DNA from: Natronomonas salina
GTDB taxonomy: Archaea > Halobacteriota > Halobacteria > Halobacteriales > Haloarculaceae
Direction: 5' to 3'
Assembly (NCBI RefSeq): GCF_013391105.1
Contig: NZ_CP058335.1
Coordinates: 3,472,001 to 3,536,000 of the forward strand
Length of the DNA: 64,000 nucleotides
Positions 24,083 to 32,542 of the stretch are shown piece after piece; the first letter of the stretch is position 1; each line of letters begins with the position of its first letter. The notes under the pieces were generated by a model that was not told the DNA's origin, did not search any database, and was given only the letters and a program-made list of their open reading frames with translations. The translations under genes and the position numbers were made by a program.

Positions 24083-25147
24083 TCAGAACTCCCGCAGCGC
24101 CTCGAGTCGTTCCTCGGCAGCGCCGCTCTCCAGCGCCTCGCGAGCCTGCTCGAGACCGCCCTCGATGTCGTCGGCGCCCTCGCCGGCGTAGATGCGGAGC
24201 GCGGCGTTGACGGCGACGGCGTCGGCGAACTCGTCGTCGCGGGCGCCGGTCAGCACCTCCTCGGTGATCTGGGCCGACTGGGCGGCCACCTCGTTGACGT
24301 GGAGGTCCTCCGCTTCGAAGTCCATGCCGTACTCGGGGGTCTCGATGTCGAAGTCCTCCATCTCCGACCCCTGGTTCCAGACGGCGACCTTCGTCGACCC
24401 GGGCCGGACGTCGTCGTACCCCTCCATCCCCTGGAACATGACGACGCGCTCCACGTCGGCCGTCTCGCTGGCCTGGAAGGTGTCGATGATGCGCTTCGCG
24501 TAGGGGAGGTGGTAGAACGAGCCGAGGTGTGTCGACGCCTCGGCGGGGTTGGCGAGCGTCTCGATGGTGTTGACGAAGGTCCGGACGCCCATCTGGTCGC
24601 GGCGGTCCGCGAGCGCGTCGACCCCCGGGGCGAAGTTCGGCTGGTAGTAGAAGCCGAAGCCGACCTCGTCGGTCATCGCGGCCGACTCGTCGGGGGCGAG
24701 GTCGGTCCGGACGCCGAGGTCGTCGAGGACGTGCTTGTAGGCGTCCTGCTTCTGGGTGGGGACGCGGTCGCCGGAGTGGACGACGACGGGCGTGCCCGCG
24801 GCCGCGGCGACGAGCCCCGCGGCGACGCCGAAGATGGCGCTGCGGCCCTTGCCGTCGTAGTTGGCGCCGCAGTCGACGGGGTCGCAGTCCGGCGCGGCCG
24901 ACTCGACGCCCTCGTCCATGACGTCGACGTAGGCGGCGAGCTCCTCGGGGGTGTTCCGCTTCCAGCGGTTCGCCAGCCAGAAGGCGCCGAGCGTCGTCGG
25001 GTCCGGCTGGTCGTCGAGGATGCGGCGGAACGCCTCTCTGGCCTGCTCGCGGGTCATGTCGTCGGCGGACTTGTGCCCCGAGCCCACCACCTCGGTCATG
25101 AGCCGCTTGAGGGGCCACTCGCCGTACGTCTCGGTGGTCTGTGACAT
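24083..25147 (-). CDS. TrpD2-like (anthranilate phosphoribosyltransferase family) protein
   Basis: 354 residues, phosphoribosyltransferase/nucleoside-phosphorylase class III fold: N-terminal helical domain (LKRLMTEVVGSGHKSADDMTREQAREAF), then a phosphate-binding loop region where TrpD has GTGGD but here reads DCGANYDGKGRSAIFG, followed by PVVVHSGDRVPTQK and DLGVRTDL. The altered GTGGD loop suggests it is a TrpD2/YbiB-type paralogue, not the tryptophan enzyme; YbiB-like proteins bind nucleic acids. No other trp gene is near. ATG 25147 was chosen; an upstream GTG adds an unrelated tail. Confidence 0.75.
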   Translation of the reverse strand: MSQTTETYGEWPLKRLMTEVVGSGHKSADDMTREQAREAFRRILDDQPDPTTLGAFWLANRWKRNTPEELAAYVDVMDEGVESAAPDCDPVDCGANYDGKGRSAIFGVAAGLVAAAAGTPVVVHSGDRVPTQKQDAYKHVLDDLGVRTDLAPDESAAMTDEVGFGFYYQPNFAPGVDALADRRDQMGVRTFVNTIETLANPAEASTHLGSFYHLPYAKRIIDTFQASETADVERVVMFQGMEGYDDVRPGSTKVAVWNQGSEMEDFDIETPEYGMDFEAEDLHVNEVAAQSAQITEEVLTGARDDEFADAVAVNAALRIYAGEGADDIEGGLEQAREALESGAAEERLEALREF

Positions 25148-25337
25148 GTCCGTGCGTTCAGTCGCCTCGCACAAGAACGGTTCGCTGTCGGCCCGCCCGA
25201 ATCCGCGAGCCGGAAGTAGACGTCCGTACGGGGCCGGACGGGTCGAGGCCACTGTGAATCGCTTCCTCGGAGCGAGGCGAGGGACGACCCGAACGGAGAG
25301 CGAAAGCGATACCCTTCCCTGGCCTATATCGGGGGTA

Positions 25338-26375
25338 ATGACCGTGACGGGCGACTGGCGGGCCGGGCTCGACGAGGTGGACGCGGCGCTTATCGACGGC
25401 TACCAGTCCGGGTTCCCGATCGAGGAGCGCCCGTTCCGCCGGGTGGCCGAGGACCTCGGCGTCGACGAAGCCGACGCCCTGGCCCGCGTCCAGCGGCTCC
25501 GCGACGACGGGCTCTTCCGGCGGTTCGGCCCCGTCCTCAACCCGCCGGTGATCGGCGCGTCGACGCTCGCGGCCGTCCAGGCTCCCGAGGGCCGGTTCGA
25601 CGAGGTCGCCGAGGTGGTCAACTCCTACCGGCAGGTCAACCACAACTACCGCCGGGACCACGAGTGGAACATGTGGTTCGTCGTCACCGCCGGGTCGCTG
25701 GCGACACGCGACGAGATCCTCGCCGACATCGAGGCGCGGACCGGCTGCGAGGTGCTGAACCTTCCGATGCTGACGGACTTCTACATCGACCTGGAGTTCC
25801 CCGTGGTCAACGGGGACCGTTTTGCGAGAGAATCCGTCGACCAGACGACGGTGACCGCCACGCGCATCGCCGAGACGGCGGCCGCCGACCTCTCGGCCCT
25901 CGACCGGCGGCTCCTGCTGGAGATCCAGGGCGGCTTCCCGCTGTCGGAGACGCCGTACCGCGACGTCGCCGAAGCGGTCGAGGCGCCGGTCGACGACGTC
26001 CTTGCAGCCGTCGAGCGGCTCCGCGAGCAGGGCTGCATCAAGCGTATCGGCTGCGTCGTCAACCACGTCGTCACCGGCTTCGACGCCAACTGCATGGTCG
26101 TCTGGGACGTCCCGGACGACGAACTCGACGCCCGCGGCGAGGGCGCGGGCGAACTCCCGTTCGTGACGCTCTGCTATCACCGGCCGCGCCGCCCCGAGCA
26201 GGGGTGGCCGTACAACCTCTTTACGATGATCCACGGCCGCGACCCGGCGGCCGTCGACGAGAAGATCGACGAACTCGCGTCCGACCACCTCCCGTTCGAC
26301 CACGAGCGGCTCTACTCGACGGGGACGTTGAAGCAGACGGGCGCGCGCTACGAGGACATCGTCGGCGGGGAGTAG
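25338..26375 (+). CDS. ahbB: Fused siroheme decarboxylase AhbA-AhbB
   Basis: 345 residues made of two homologous halves, each an Lrp/AsnC-like HTH plus a ligand domain. Half 1: DAALIDGYQSGFPIEERPFR, LFRRFGPVLNPPVIGAS, QVNHNYRRDHEWNMWFVVT. Half 2: DRRLLLEIQGGFPLSETPYR, CIKRIGCVVNHVVTGFD, LCYHRPRRPEQGWPYNLFTM. The repeated GFP-PYR/PFR pattern and the conserved His/Arg loops match AhbA and AhbB/NirDLGH rather than DNA-binding Lrp. The enzyme decarboxylates siroheme to 12,18-didecarboxysiroheme in the alternative heme pathway. Such fusions are often mislabelled as transcription factors. Confidence 0.82.
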   Translation: MTVTGDWRAGLDEVDAALIDGYQSGFPIEERPFRRVAEDLGVDEADALARVQRLRDDGLFRRFGPVLNPPVIGASTLAAVQAPEGRFDEVAEVVNSYRQVNHNYRRDHEWNMWFVVTAGSLATRDEILADIEARTGCEVLNLPMLTDFYIDLEFPVVNGDRFARESVDQTTVTATRIAETAAADLSALDRRLLLEIQGGFPLSETPYRDVAEAVEAPVDDVLAAVERLREQGCIKRIGCVVNHVVTGFDANCMVVWDVPDDELDARGEGAGELPFVTLCYHRPRRPEQGWPYNLFTMIHGRDPAAVDEKIDELASDHLPFDHERLYSTGTLKQTGARYEDIVGGE

Positions 26376-26493
26376 CTCGTCGGCGGGAGAGTACCGAAGG
26401 AACGGAATCGCGACGGGTGGAACGGAAGAGAAGTACGCTGCGGAGTAGAGAGGGGTTCGACCAGCCGGGAGTGGCGGCGGACCGGACGCGCCG

Positions 26494-26754
26494 TCAGTCC
26501 TCGGCGGCGACGAAGACGACCGGCCCGACGACAGCGAGCCCGACGCCCAAGTACAGCATCCAGACGGGCATCGTGGTGCTGGGCGTGAGGACGAAGAGCA
26601 CACCGAACAGCGACAGCTGGAGACCGAGCACCTTCATCGAGCGGTTGACGGCGAACCCGCCGACGACCGCCAGCAGGAAGACGAGAAGGAGCGCGTGGCC
26701 CACGGTGTAACTCCTCAGGAAGTCGTCGATGATTTGCAACGGGATCTCGAACAT
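26494..26754 (-). CDS. Small three-helix membrane protein
   Basis: 86 residues with three predicted membrane helices (about 18-36, 42-58, 63-83): HALLLVFLLAVVGGFAVN, LQLSLFGVLFVL, PVWMLYLGVGLAVVGPVVF. A short amphipathic N-terminus (MFEIPLQIIDDFLRSY) precedes them. It lies 40 nt downstream of another small membrane protein gene on the same strand and may share its transcript. Function unknown. Confidence 0.65.
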   Translation of the reverse strand: MFEIPLQIIDDFLRSYTVGHALLLVFLLAVVGGFAVNRSMKVLGLQLSLFGVLFVLTPSTTMPVWMLYLGVGLAVVGPVVFVAAED

Positions 26755-26794
26755 CCTTGTGGGCTATCGCGGTGTTTCGGTCTTAATGGTTCCG

Positions 26795-27019
26795 TTAGGA
26801 GTCCGCTGCCCCCGTGAAGTCGATGTGGCGAAGCCAGACGAGCCAGACCACCACCATCGCGGTGGCGTAGCAGACGACCCAGAAGAACGCTCCGAGCGCC
26901 GGGTACCCGGCGTTGTTCAGCACTCCGTCGCCGATGCCGGCGAGGGAGACGGTGCCCGCGACGAGCAGGACCCCCGCTACCCACTGGGGGAGCTTCGAGT
27001 CGGTCACGGTCGAGGACAT
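26795..27019 (-). CDS. Small two-helix membrane protein
   Basis: 74 residues with two helices (PQWVAGVLLVAGTVSLAGI and AFFWVVCYATAMVVVWLVWL), ending in RHIDFTGAADS. It precedes the 86-residue membrane protein on the same strand. Function unknown; the pair could be subunits or regulators of a membrane complex. Confidence 0.65.
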   Translation of the reverse strand: MSSTVTDSKLPQWVAGVLLVAGTVSLAGIGDGVLNNAGYPALGAFFWVVCYATAMVVVWLVWLRHIDFTGAADS

Positions 27020-27089
27020 ATCCGCTGGTACGGTTTGGACGGTTTCGAGTGTTCCGGTTCGGGCGTCGACGGGGCCCCTCGCACGGCCG

Positions 27090-27380
27090 CTAGCCGTCGA
27101 GGTCCTTCAGCGACTCCATCTGGTCGATCAGGTCGTCGAGCCCGTCGTTGATCTCCCGGACCCGCTCTTCGACGTCGTCCGTCGCGACGGCGCCGTCCGG
27201 CGTCGGCTCGATCAGCCCGTCGTTCTCCAGCATCCGGAGGGAGTACCGAGCCTTGTGCTCGTCGATGTCCGTCTCCCGGGCGATGCGGGTGATGCCGATC
27301 GGCTGGTGCTCCAGGACGGCCTCCAACACCTGGAGGTCCCGTTCCTCCTTCCCCAACTGTCTCGCCAGCCGCGCTATCAT
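27090..27380 (-). CDS. Small winged-helix regulator
   Basis: 96 residues. A wHTH (QVLEAVLEHQPIGITRIARE, then HKARYSLRMLENDGLIEPT) is followed by a C-terminal coiled helix (EERVREINDGLDDLIDQMES) likely for dimerization. This is a common haloarchaeal regulator layout. It sits upstream of the two small membrane protein genes on the same strand and may control them. Ligand and targets unknown. Confidence 0.75.
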   Translation of the reverse strand: MIARLARQLGKEERDLQVLEAVLEHQPIGITRIARETDIDEHKARYSLRMLENDGLIEPTPDGAVATDDVEERVREINDGLDDLIDQMESLKDLDG

Positions 27381-27450
27381 TCGTCAGCAGGTTCCCGCGC
27401 CACGTGCAAAACCCTACCGGAGTCACGGCCGACTGCCGGAATCCCGTCGG

Positions 27451-28056
27451 TTATCCGGCGGAATCCGCGCCGTCCGCGACCGACGAGAGGACGTCCCGGA
27501 GCCACGGCGCCTCGCGGCACTCCCCGAACGGCGTCGGGTCGTCGGGGTCGTCGCTCCGTTCGCCGAGGGCGTGCTCGTACCAGGCGACGTCGTGCCACTC
27601 GCCGAGTTTGTACCCGACTTCCGGGAACAGCGCGACCCGCTCGAAGCCGAACGACTCGTGGAAGCCCACGCTCTCGGGGTTCGGCACCGTGACGACGCCG
27701 TAGGCGCTCTCGAAGCCCTGTTGCTCGAGGGTCGCCAGGAGCGCGCGGTACAGCGCCGAGCCGACGCCCGAGCCGCGGTCCTCGCCGTCGACGTACACCG
27801 ATAGCTCGGCGCTCCAGCGGTAGGCGGGCCGGTCGCGGAGCTTGCTCGCGTACGCGTAGCCAACGACCCGGCCGTCGCGTTCGGCGACGAACCAGGGGAA
27901 CGTCTCGAGCTTCGTCTCGATGCGGTCCGACACGTCCGCCGCGTCCGGCGGCGCCTCCTCGAAGGTGACCGCCGTCTCCTCGACGTACGGGCGGTAGATG
28001 TCGGCGACCGCCGCCGCGTCGTCGGGCGCGGCCACGCGGAGTCGAAGGTCGCTCAT
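27451..28056 (-). CDS. GNAT acetyltransferase, phosphinothricin/YncA type
   Basis: 201 residues. Motifs of the Pat/YncA family: AAAVADIYRPYVEETAVTFE at the N-terminus, WFVAERDGRVVGYAYAS, SVYVDGEDRGSGVGSALYRAL (acetyl-CoA loop), and a C-terminal GFHESFGFERVALFPEVGYK. These enzymes acetylate small amines or amino-acid analogues such as methionine sulfoximine. The last 40 residues (GERSDDPDDPTPFGE onward) are an extension. Real substrate unknown. Confidence 0.85.
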   Translation of the reverse strand: MSDLRLRVAAPDDAAAVADIYRPYVEETAVTFEEAPPDAADVSDRIETKLETFPWFVAERDGRVVGYAYASKLRDRPAYRWSAELSVYVDGEDRGSGVGSALYRALLATLEQQGFESAYGVVTVPNPESVGFHESFGFERVALFPEVGYKLGEWHDVAWYEHALGERSDDPDDPTPFGECREAPWLRDVLSSVADGADSAG

Positions 28057-28182
28057 ACCGGGTGGGCAGGCCCGGAAGGCAAAGCGGTGACGGAGTCACG
28101 ACGACCGGGCGACGACCGCCCCCGCGGCTCGGTCGCCGTCCCGCGGCCAATCCTTTAAGCGGGGGAGCGACCCAGACCAACC

Positions 28183-29427
28183 ATGACCCTCGACCCGGTG
28201 CACTTCGACGGCATCGCCCAGATGGCGGGCCGCATCAGCCAGCGCGTCGACGCCACCGACCATGAGGCCTTCGCCGACACGGTGTTCGAGGAGTTCCTGG
28301 ACCCGCTGTGGTACGACGGCCGCCGCGTCGTCGAGCCCCTCGGCGAACTGCGGCGCCGCCGAGTCGACCTCGAGGACGCGGCGCTGCAGGAGGCGCCGTT
28401 CCCCACCCAGCACGGCCTGGACTCCGGGACCATCAACCCGACGACGTTCACGAACGGCCTCGTCCTCGACGTGGCACAGGCGGCGATGGCCGCCGTCCCC
28501 TCGGACCTGGACCTCCACCGCGGGCGGACCGTCGTCGCCACCGTCCACTCCAACGACGCGACCGTCGACTGCGAAGAGGAGGACTGGACCGTCTTCGACG
28601 GGGGCTACTCCCGCGGCCGGATCCTCCAGGCGCCGCACGTCAACCGCTACGAGGAGGCCGTCGTCCACGCGCTCTCCCTCTATCTCGCGGAGGTCGAACA
28701 CGCCCGGACCAACGCCGACGTGGTCGACGACCTGCTGATCCTCGACGGGCCCATCTACCCGAAGGGCCTGCTCGCGTGGTCGGACCGCCACCCGGAGCTG
28801 GCGGACCTGCTCGTCGAGGAGGAGCGCCCGCGGGACGTGGTCGCCGGCTACATCGACCTCGTGGAGACCTTCGCCGACCGCGGCGTCCCGCTCGTCGGCT
28901 TCGTGAAGAACAGCGCCTCGAAGGCCATCACCCGCGCCGTCCGGAACAAGGAGCGGGCGCCCTGGGTGAACGACGCCGCGTTCTTCCGGCGCGTCCTCGA
29001 GCGGACCGACGACGAGGACGAGCGGCTGACCGACCACCTGACGTTCACCAACTGGTTCGTCTCCCGGTGCGGCGTCGACGAGCCGCTGTCGATCGACGGC
29101 GACGCGCTCGGCATCGACCGCGAGCGCGACCCCGAGGACTACGAGGTGACGTTCTGCTGTATCTACGACCCCCGCGACGACCTGGTGTTCCGCGTCGAGG
29201 CGCCGGCGGTGTTCACCCGCGACGCGGAGCTGCGGGAGGCCCTGACGATGCAGCTGCTCCGGGACGTCGCCCACGAGCGCGGCCCGCCGCTGGCCGTCGA
29301 GAAGGCCGACGAGCTGGCGCGCATCAGCCGCGAGGAGAAGGCGGCGCTGGGGCGGGCCATCGAGGACCGCTTCGACGCCGAGCGCGACCGCAGCTACGAC
29401 GACGAGCGCTGGGGGCTCGTCGCCTGA
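28183..29427 (+). CDS. nurA: DNA double-strand-break nuclease NurA
   Basis: 414 residues. NurA is the 5'-3' nuclease that works with HerA helicase in archaeal end resection. Visible NurA-domain elements: GLDSGT (Asp ligand, near 79), TVVATVHS, LLILDGPIYPKGLL (Asp, near 186), VGFVKNSASKA (Lys) and the C-terminal helix set. HerA, Rad50 and Mre11 are not adjacent. CTTTAA about 30 nt upstream of the ATG may be a TATA box. Confidence 0.88.
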   Translation: MTLDPVHFDGIAQMAGRISQRVDATDHEAFADTVFEEFLDPLWYDGRRVVEPLGELRRRRVDLEDAALQEAPFPTQHGLDSGTINPTTFTNGLVLDVAQAAMAAVPSDLDLHRGRTVVATVHSNDATVDCEEEDWTVFDGGYSRGRILQAPHVNRYEEAVVHALSLYLAEVEHARTNADVVDDLLILDGPIYPKGLLAWSDRHPELADLLVEEERPRDVVAGYIDLVETFADRGVPLVGFVKNSASKAITRAVRNKERAPWVNDAAFFRRVLERTDDEDERLTDHLTFTNWFVSRCGVDEPLSIDGDALGIDRERDPEDYEVTFCCIYDPRDDLVFRVEAPAVFTRDAELREALTMQLLRDVAHERGPPLAVEKADELARISREEKAALGRAIEDRFDAERDRSYDDERWGLVA

Positions 29428-29428
29428 C

Positions 29429-29782
29429 TCAGGCGTCGGTCCCGGAGGCCCCCTCCGCCACCTCGGCGACCTCGACGGTCACCTCCTCGCCGGGGACGCC
29501 GACGCGGACGAACTGGGTGCGGACGTGGTCCGTCGCCGCCTCGACGGCGGCCTCGCGGGTCTCGAAGCCCCGCGGCATGGGCGACTCGAAGGCGACCTGG
29601 ACCTCGCGGTCGCCGAGCCGCTGGGTCTGCCCGCCGCTCTCGACCTCGTAGAAGGCGTCGCAGACCCAGACGTAGGGGGCGTCGTCGTCGGGCGCGCCGC
29701 GGAACGCCGGCGGGTCCTCGCCGGGTTCGAACAGCGTCCCCGTCAGCTCGGTGCCGCGAGCGGACCCCCGGATGTGGAGCAT
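29429..29782 (-). CDS. DUF7110-like haloarchaeal hypothetical protein
   Basis: 117 residues, soluble and acidic. The sequence alternates strands and turns (ELTGTLFEPGEDPPAFRG, YVWVCDAFYEVESGGQTQRL, EVQVAFESPMPRGFETREAA). The end is convergent with nurA, 1 nt apart. No motif allows a function; the family label is tentative. Confidence 0.65.
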   Translation of the reverse strand: MLHIRGSARGTELTGTLFEPGEDPPAFRGAPDDDAPYVWVCDAFYEVESGGQTQRLGDREVQVAFESPMPRGFETREAAVEAATDHVRTQFVRVGVPGEEVTVEVAEVAEGASGTDA

Positions 29783-29824
29783 ACGCCGCCTAGGGCGCAG
29801 TCGGGAAAAAGCGTGTCGCGGCGG

Positions 29825-30052
29825 CTACCCCATCGCGATGTACGTCTGGGTGTTCTCGACGCCGTCGAGGTCGCGGATGGACTTGGCGATGTCCTTGACG
29901 TCGGCCGGGGAGTCGACGTCGACCTTCGCGATGATGTCGACGTCGCCGGCGACGATGTGCGCCGAGACGACGCCGTCGACGGTCTCGGTCTCGTCCCGCA
30001 GGCGGTCGGCGTCGCCGGTGTGGGCCTTCACCATGATGTAGGCGACGACCAT
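29825..30052 (-). CDS. Stand-alone RAM (Lrp ligand-binding) domain protein downstream of trkA
   Basis: 75 residues consisting only of the RAM domain of Lrp/AsnC regulators: VVAYIMVKAHTGDADRL, VVSAHIVAGDVDIIAKV and NTQTYIAMG. No DNA-binding domain is present. Its ATG lies 2 nt after the trkA stop, so the two are co-translated. It may be a small-molecule sensor subunit, or form mixed oligomers with full-length Lrp proteins or TrkA. Confidence 0.88.
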   Translation of the reverse strand: MVVAYIMVKAHTGDADRLRDETETVDGVVSAHIVAGDVDIIAKVDVDSPADVKDIAKSIRDLDGVENTQTYIAMG

Positions 30053-30054
30053 CC

Positions 30055-30741
30055 TCAGACACCTCCCCTCGCGACGGCCTGGCCTGATTCACCCACGATG
30101 ATCTGTTCGACGTCCTGGAGGACGCTGAAGTCCGCGATGACGACGAGGCGGTCGCCGGCGGCCAGCGAGACGTCCGCGTCCGGGAGCCGCAGCGGCCCGT
30201 CGTCCTTGCCGAACGCGAGGACCCGCGAGTCAGCGGGGAGCTCCAGCTCCGAGAGGGTGTACCCGCGCATCGGCGAGTCCGGGGTGACCGTCAGCTCGAC
30301 GAGCTGGAGGTTGTAGGCGATGTCGGCGACGGCGCGGACGTTCCCGCCGACGAGGGCGTTCTTCGCGGCGATGGCGCCCAGCCGCTCGGGATAGATGACC
30401 TCGTCGACGTCGGAGGCGTACTTCCGGACGACGTACTCGCGGTAGTCGTCGTCGACCCGGAGGACGGTCCGGCAGTCGTGGGCCTTCGCGATCATGCAGG
30501 CGACGAAGTTGGTGACGAGGTCCCCGGAGACCGCGGCGAGGCCGTCGGCGTCGTCGAGACCCAGGTCTAGCAGCGTCTCCTCGTCGCCGCCGTCGCCGTG
30601 GACGACCTCGAAGCCCTCCTCCTCGAGCCGTTCGACCTTCGGTTCGTCCGGTTCCACCAGGACGACGTCGTGGCCCTCGTCGCGGAGCACCCGCGCCGTC
30701 CGCATCCCGACCCGGCCGGCACCGACGATAACGAATCTCAT
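30055..30741 (-). CDS. trkA: TrkA-family potassium uptake regulatory subunit
   Basis: 228 residues. A Rossmann RCK-N domain (MRFVIVGAGRVGMRTARVL, EPDEPKVERL, GDGGDEETLLDLGLDDADG) binds NAD(H) or nucleotides; a TrkA-C domain follows after about residue 140 (LVELTVTPDSPMRGYTLSEL, ADVSLAAGDRLVVIADF). It gates a TrkH-type K+ channel, which is not in the window. ATG 30741 begins the Rossmann strand. It forms an operon with the RAM-domain gene. Confidence 0.9.
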   Translation of the reverse strand: MRFVIVGAGRVGMRTARVLRDEGHDVVLVEPDEPKVERLEEEGFEVVHGDGGDEETLLDLGLDDADGLAAVSGDLVTNFVACMIAKAHDCRTVLRVDDDYREYVVRKYASDVDEVIYPERLGAIAAKNALVGGNVRAVADIAYNLQLVELTVTPDSPMRGYTLSELELPADSRVLAFGKDDGPLRLPDADVSLAAGDRLVVIADFSVLQDVEQIIVGESGQAVARGGV

Positions 30742-30874
30742 GCAGTGCCCTACGACGACCGGCCCCAATAATGTTACTCCGTAGCACAATCCGGTCCCGG
30801 GCAGACCGCCGACGGCCCGGCGGGGGTCGTCCGCGTCGCGGCGTCGGCACCGGGTCCCGTCCCGGGAAAGTTTT

Positions 30875-30892
30875 TTCGCAGGTCTCTGCGAA
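30875..30892 (+). promoter_or_regulatory. Palindrome in the core promoter of the second RAM-domain gene
   Basis: TTCGCAG-GTCT-CTGCGAA is a perfect 7-bp inverted repeat, 8 nt before the ATG at 30901 and directly after a T-rich TATA-like run (30870-30876). It sits where polymerase binds and is a likely operator. Confidence 0.5.
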
Positions 30893-30900
30893 GTGCTACC

Positions 30901-31131
30901 ATGGTTCGTGCGTTCATCATGGTCAAGGCGGACACGGGACACGCCGAGGAGTTGCTGGAGCGGATCCGCGGCCTGGAGCAGGTCGTCGAGGCCAACGTCG
31001 TCGCCGGCGACTTCGACGTCATCGTCGAGGCCGCCGACGAGGAGGTCTACGACGTCATCAACGCCGTGGCGACGCGGATCCGGAGCTTCGACGAGGTGAG
31101 CGACACGAAGACGTACGTCTGTCTGGAGTGA
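30901..31131 (+). CDS. Stand-alone RAM (Lrp ligand-binding) domain protein, divergent from trkA
   Basis: 76 residues, RAM domain only: VRAFIMVKADTGHAEELLER, VVEANVVAGDFDVIVEA and DTKTYVCLE. It is a clear paralogue of the RAM protein downstream of trkA, sharing the FIMVKA-TG, VAGD-D and TKTY blocks. The pair encloses trkA in a divergent arrangement. A palindrome overlaps its promoter. The ligand is unknown; amino acids are usual for RAM domains. Confidence 0.88.
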   Translation: MVRAFIMVKADTGHAEELLERIRGLEQVVEANVVAGDFDVIVEAADEEVYDVINAVATRIRSFDEVSDTKTYVCLE

Positions 31132-31197
31132 CTACTCGTAGCGGTCGCACCGGCCTGGAACGACGGAGCAAAGGGCCCGGGCGACCAACCGGTCGAC

Positions 31198-31509
31198 ATG
31201 GTCACCCTGTTCGAAGCCGCGGGGCTGCTCGTCCTCGTCGGCCTCAACACGGGCATCGCGGCGGTCTGCACCCGGGTGTTCCGGGTCCGGCTGGAGACGC
31301 GGTGGGGCGGGGCGCTGTACACGCTGCTGCTCACCCCGGTCGTGCTGACGGTCGTGACGCTGGTGCTGGGGCAGGTCTTCGGGCCGAACCTCGGCAGCCC
31401 CGCCACGGTCGTCGGCGTCACCATCCTGCTGCCGCTGACGCTCGGCATCGCCTTCGACTACTTCTGGATGCCCCACCCGGACGAGGTCGAGGTCCCGGAC
31501 ACGCTCTGA
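31198..31509 (+). CDS. Small membrane protein of unknown function
   Basis: 103 residues with three predicted helices (FEAAGLLVLVGLNTGIAAV, LYTLLLTPVVLTVVTLVL, PATVVGVTILLPLTLGIAF). The C-terminus FDYFWMPHPDEVEVPDTL is cytoplasmic-looking. No family motif is recognised. It ends next to the convergent R15P isomerase gene. Confidence 0.65.
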   Translation: MVTLFEAAGLLVLVGLNTGIAAVCTRVFRVRLETRWGGALYTLLLTPVVLTVVTLVLGQVFGPNLGSPATVVGVTILLPLTLGIAFDYFWMPHPDEVEVPDTL

Positions 31510-32466
31510 CTACTCCGTCCAGGGCTCCTCGACGCTCTCGCCGAAGAGCTCCCGCATCAGCACGACGACGCTCTCCGGCGGGAACTGCCCGCGTTCGGTG
31601 ACGATGGCGTCGACGTGCCGCGGCGGCGTCACGTCGAAGGCCGGGTTGGCGACCTCGATCTCGCCGATGTCGGCGCGATCGTCCTCGGTGATGACCTCCA
31701 CGTCGTCGCGCTCCTCGATCTCGACGGCGCCGCCGGTCAGCGTCTTCGGGTGGAGCTTGATCGACTGGGCGGCGACCATCACCGGGACGCCGCGGTCGCG
31801 CGCCGAGACGGCCAGGCCGGCGGTGCCGATCTTGTTGACGACCGACCCGTCGGCGGCGATGCTGTCGGCGCCGACCAGCAGGTGGTCGACGTCGTCCATG
31901 TAGCGGTGGGCCGCGTTGTCGACGATCAGGGTGACCGGCACGCCGAGTTCGCGGAGCCGCTTGGCGGTGATGTGGCCCTGATTCCTGGGTCGGGTCTCCT
32001 TGACGACCGCCTCGACCTCGGTCCCGCGCTCGACGGCGGCCTCGACGCAGGCCAGCGCGTCCGTGGAGTGGCAGTGCGTCATCACCACGTCCCCGTCGCG
32101 GAGCCGCCCGGCCCCGATACGGCCCAGTTGCTCCTGGGCGTCCTCGAGGTCCGCACGGAACTCGTCGACCCGTCGTTCGACGGACCGTTTGAGGGCGGCC
32201 ACGGACTCGCCCTCCATGCCGGTCAGGACGTACCGGAGGGCGTTCGGAAGGCTGACCGCCGTCGGGCGGGTGTCGTGTAGTTCGCGCGCGGCGGTGCGCA
32301 TCTCGGTCCTGAACGCTTCGGGATCGTCCGCATCGGATTCGGCGGCCTGGGCGCCCAGCGCGGCCGCCGCCTCGTCGGCGATCGTCGCCGCGCCCCGGGT
32401 CTCCATCTCCGCGATCTGCCGCGCCGTCTCCCGGACCTCGGGGTGTACCGCCGGCGATTGAACCAT
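31510..32466 (-). CDS. Ribose-1,5-bisphosphate isomerase (eIF2B-alpha-like)
   Basis: 318 residues. Converts ribose-1,5-bisphosphate to ribulose-1,5-bisphosphate for form III Rubisco in the archaeal AMP/pentose-bisphosphate route. The fold is eIF2B-alpha/MtnA-like: TAVSLPNALRYVLTGM, VVMTHCHSTDAL (catalytic-region Cys), VKETRPRNQGHITAKRL, DHLLVGADSIAADGSVVNKIGT and the Asp in that loop. The cap region with PTAVSLPNALR separates it from translation-factor subunits. ATG 32466 was preferred over an ATG five codons upstream. Rubisco is not in the window. Confidence 0.85.
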   Translation of the reverse strand: MVQSPAVHPEVRETARQIAEMETRGAATIADEAAAALGAQAAESDADDPEAFRTEMRTAARELHDTRPTAVSLPNALRYVLTGMEGESVAALKRSVERRVDEFRADLEDAQEQLGRIGAGRLRDGDVVMTHCHSTDALACVEAAVERGTEVEAVVKETRPRNQGHITAKRLRELGVPVTLIVDNAAHRYMDDVDHLLVGADSIAADGSVVNKIGTAGLAVSARDRGVPVMVAAQSIKLHPKTLTGGAVEIEERDDVEVITEDDRADIGEIEVANPAFDVTPPRHVDAIVTERGQFPPESVVVLMRELFGESVEEPWTE

Positions 32467-32542
32467 GCCGGTGGTTGGCACGGCGACCCTAAAAGCGTCG
32501 CGCCGCGGTCGTCGACCGAAAGCGCCGGCCTGCCGAGCCGCG

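Noticed and set aside
24083-25147. Genuine TrpD of tryptophan synthesis
   Set aside because: The GTGGD phosphate loop is altered and no trp genes are nearby; a TrpD2-type paralogue is more likely.
25338-26375. Lrp/AsnC transcriptional regulator
   Set aside because: The two-half structure and conserved heme-pathway motifs fit siroheme decarboxylase better than a DNA-binding Lrp.
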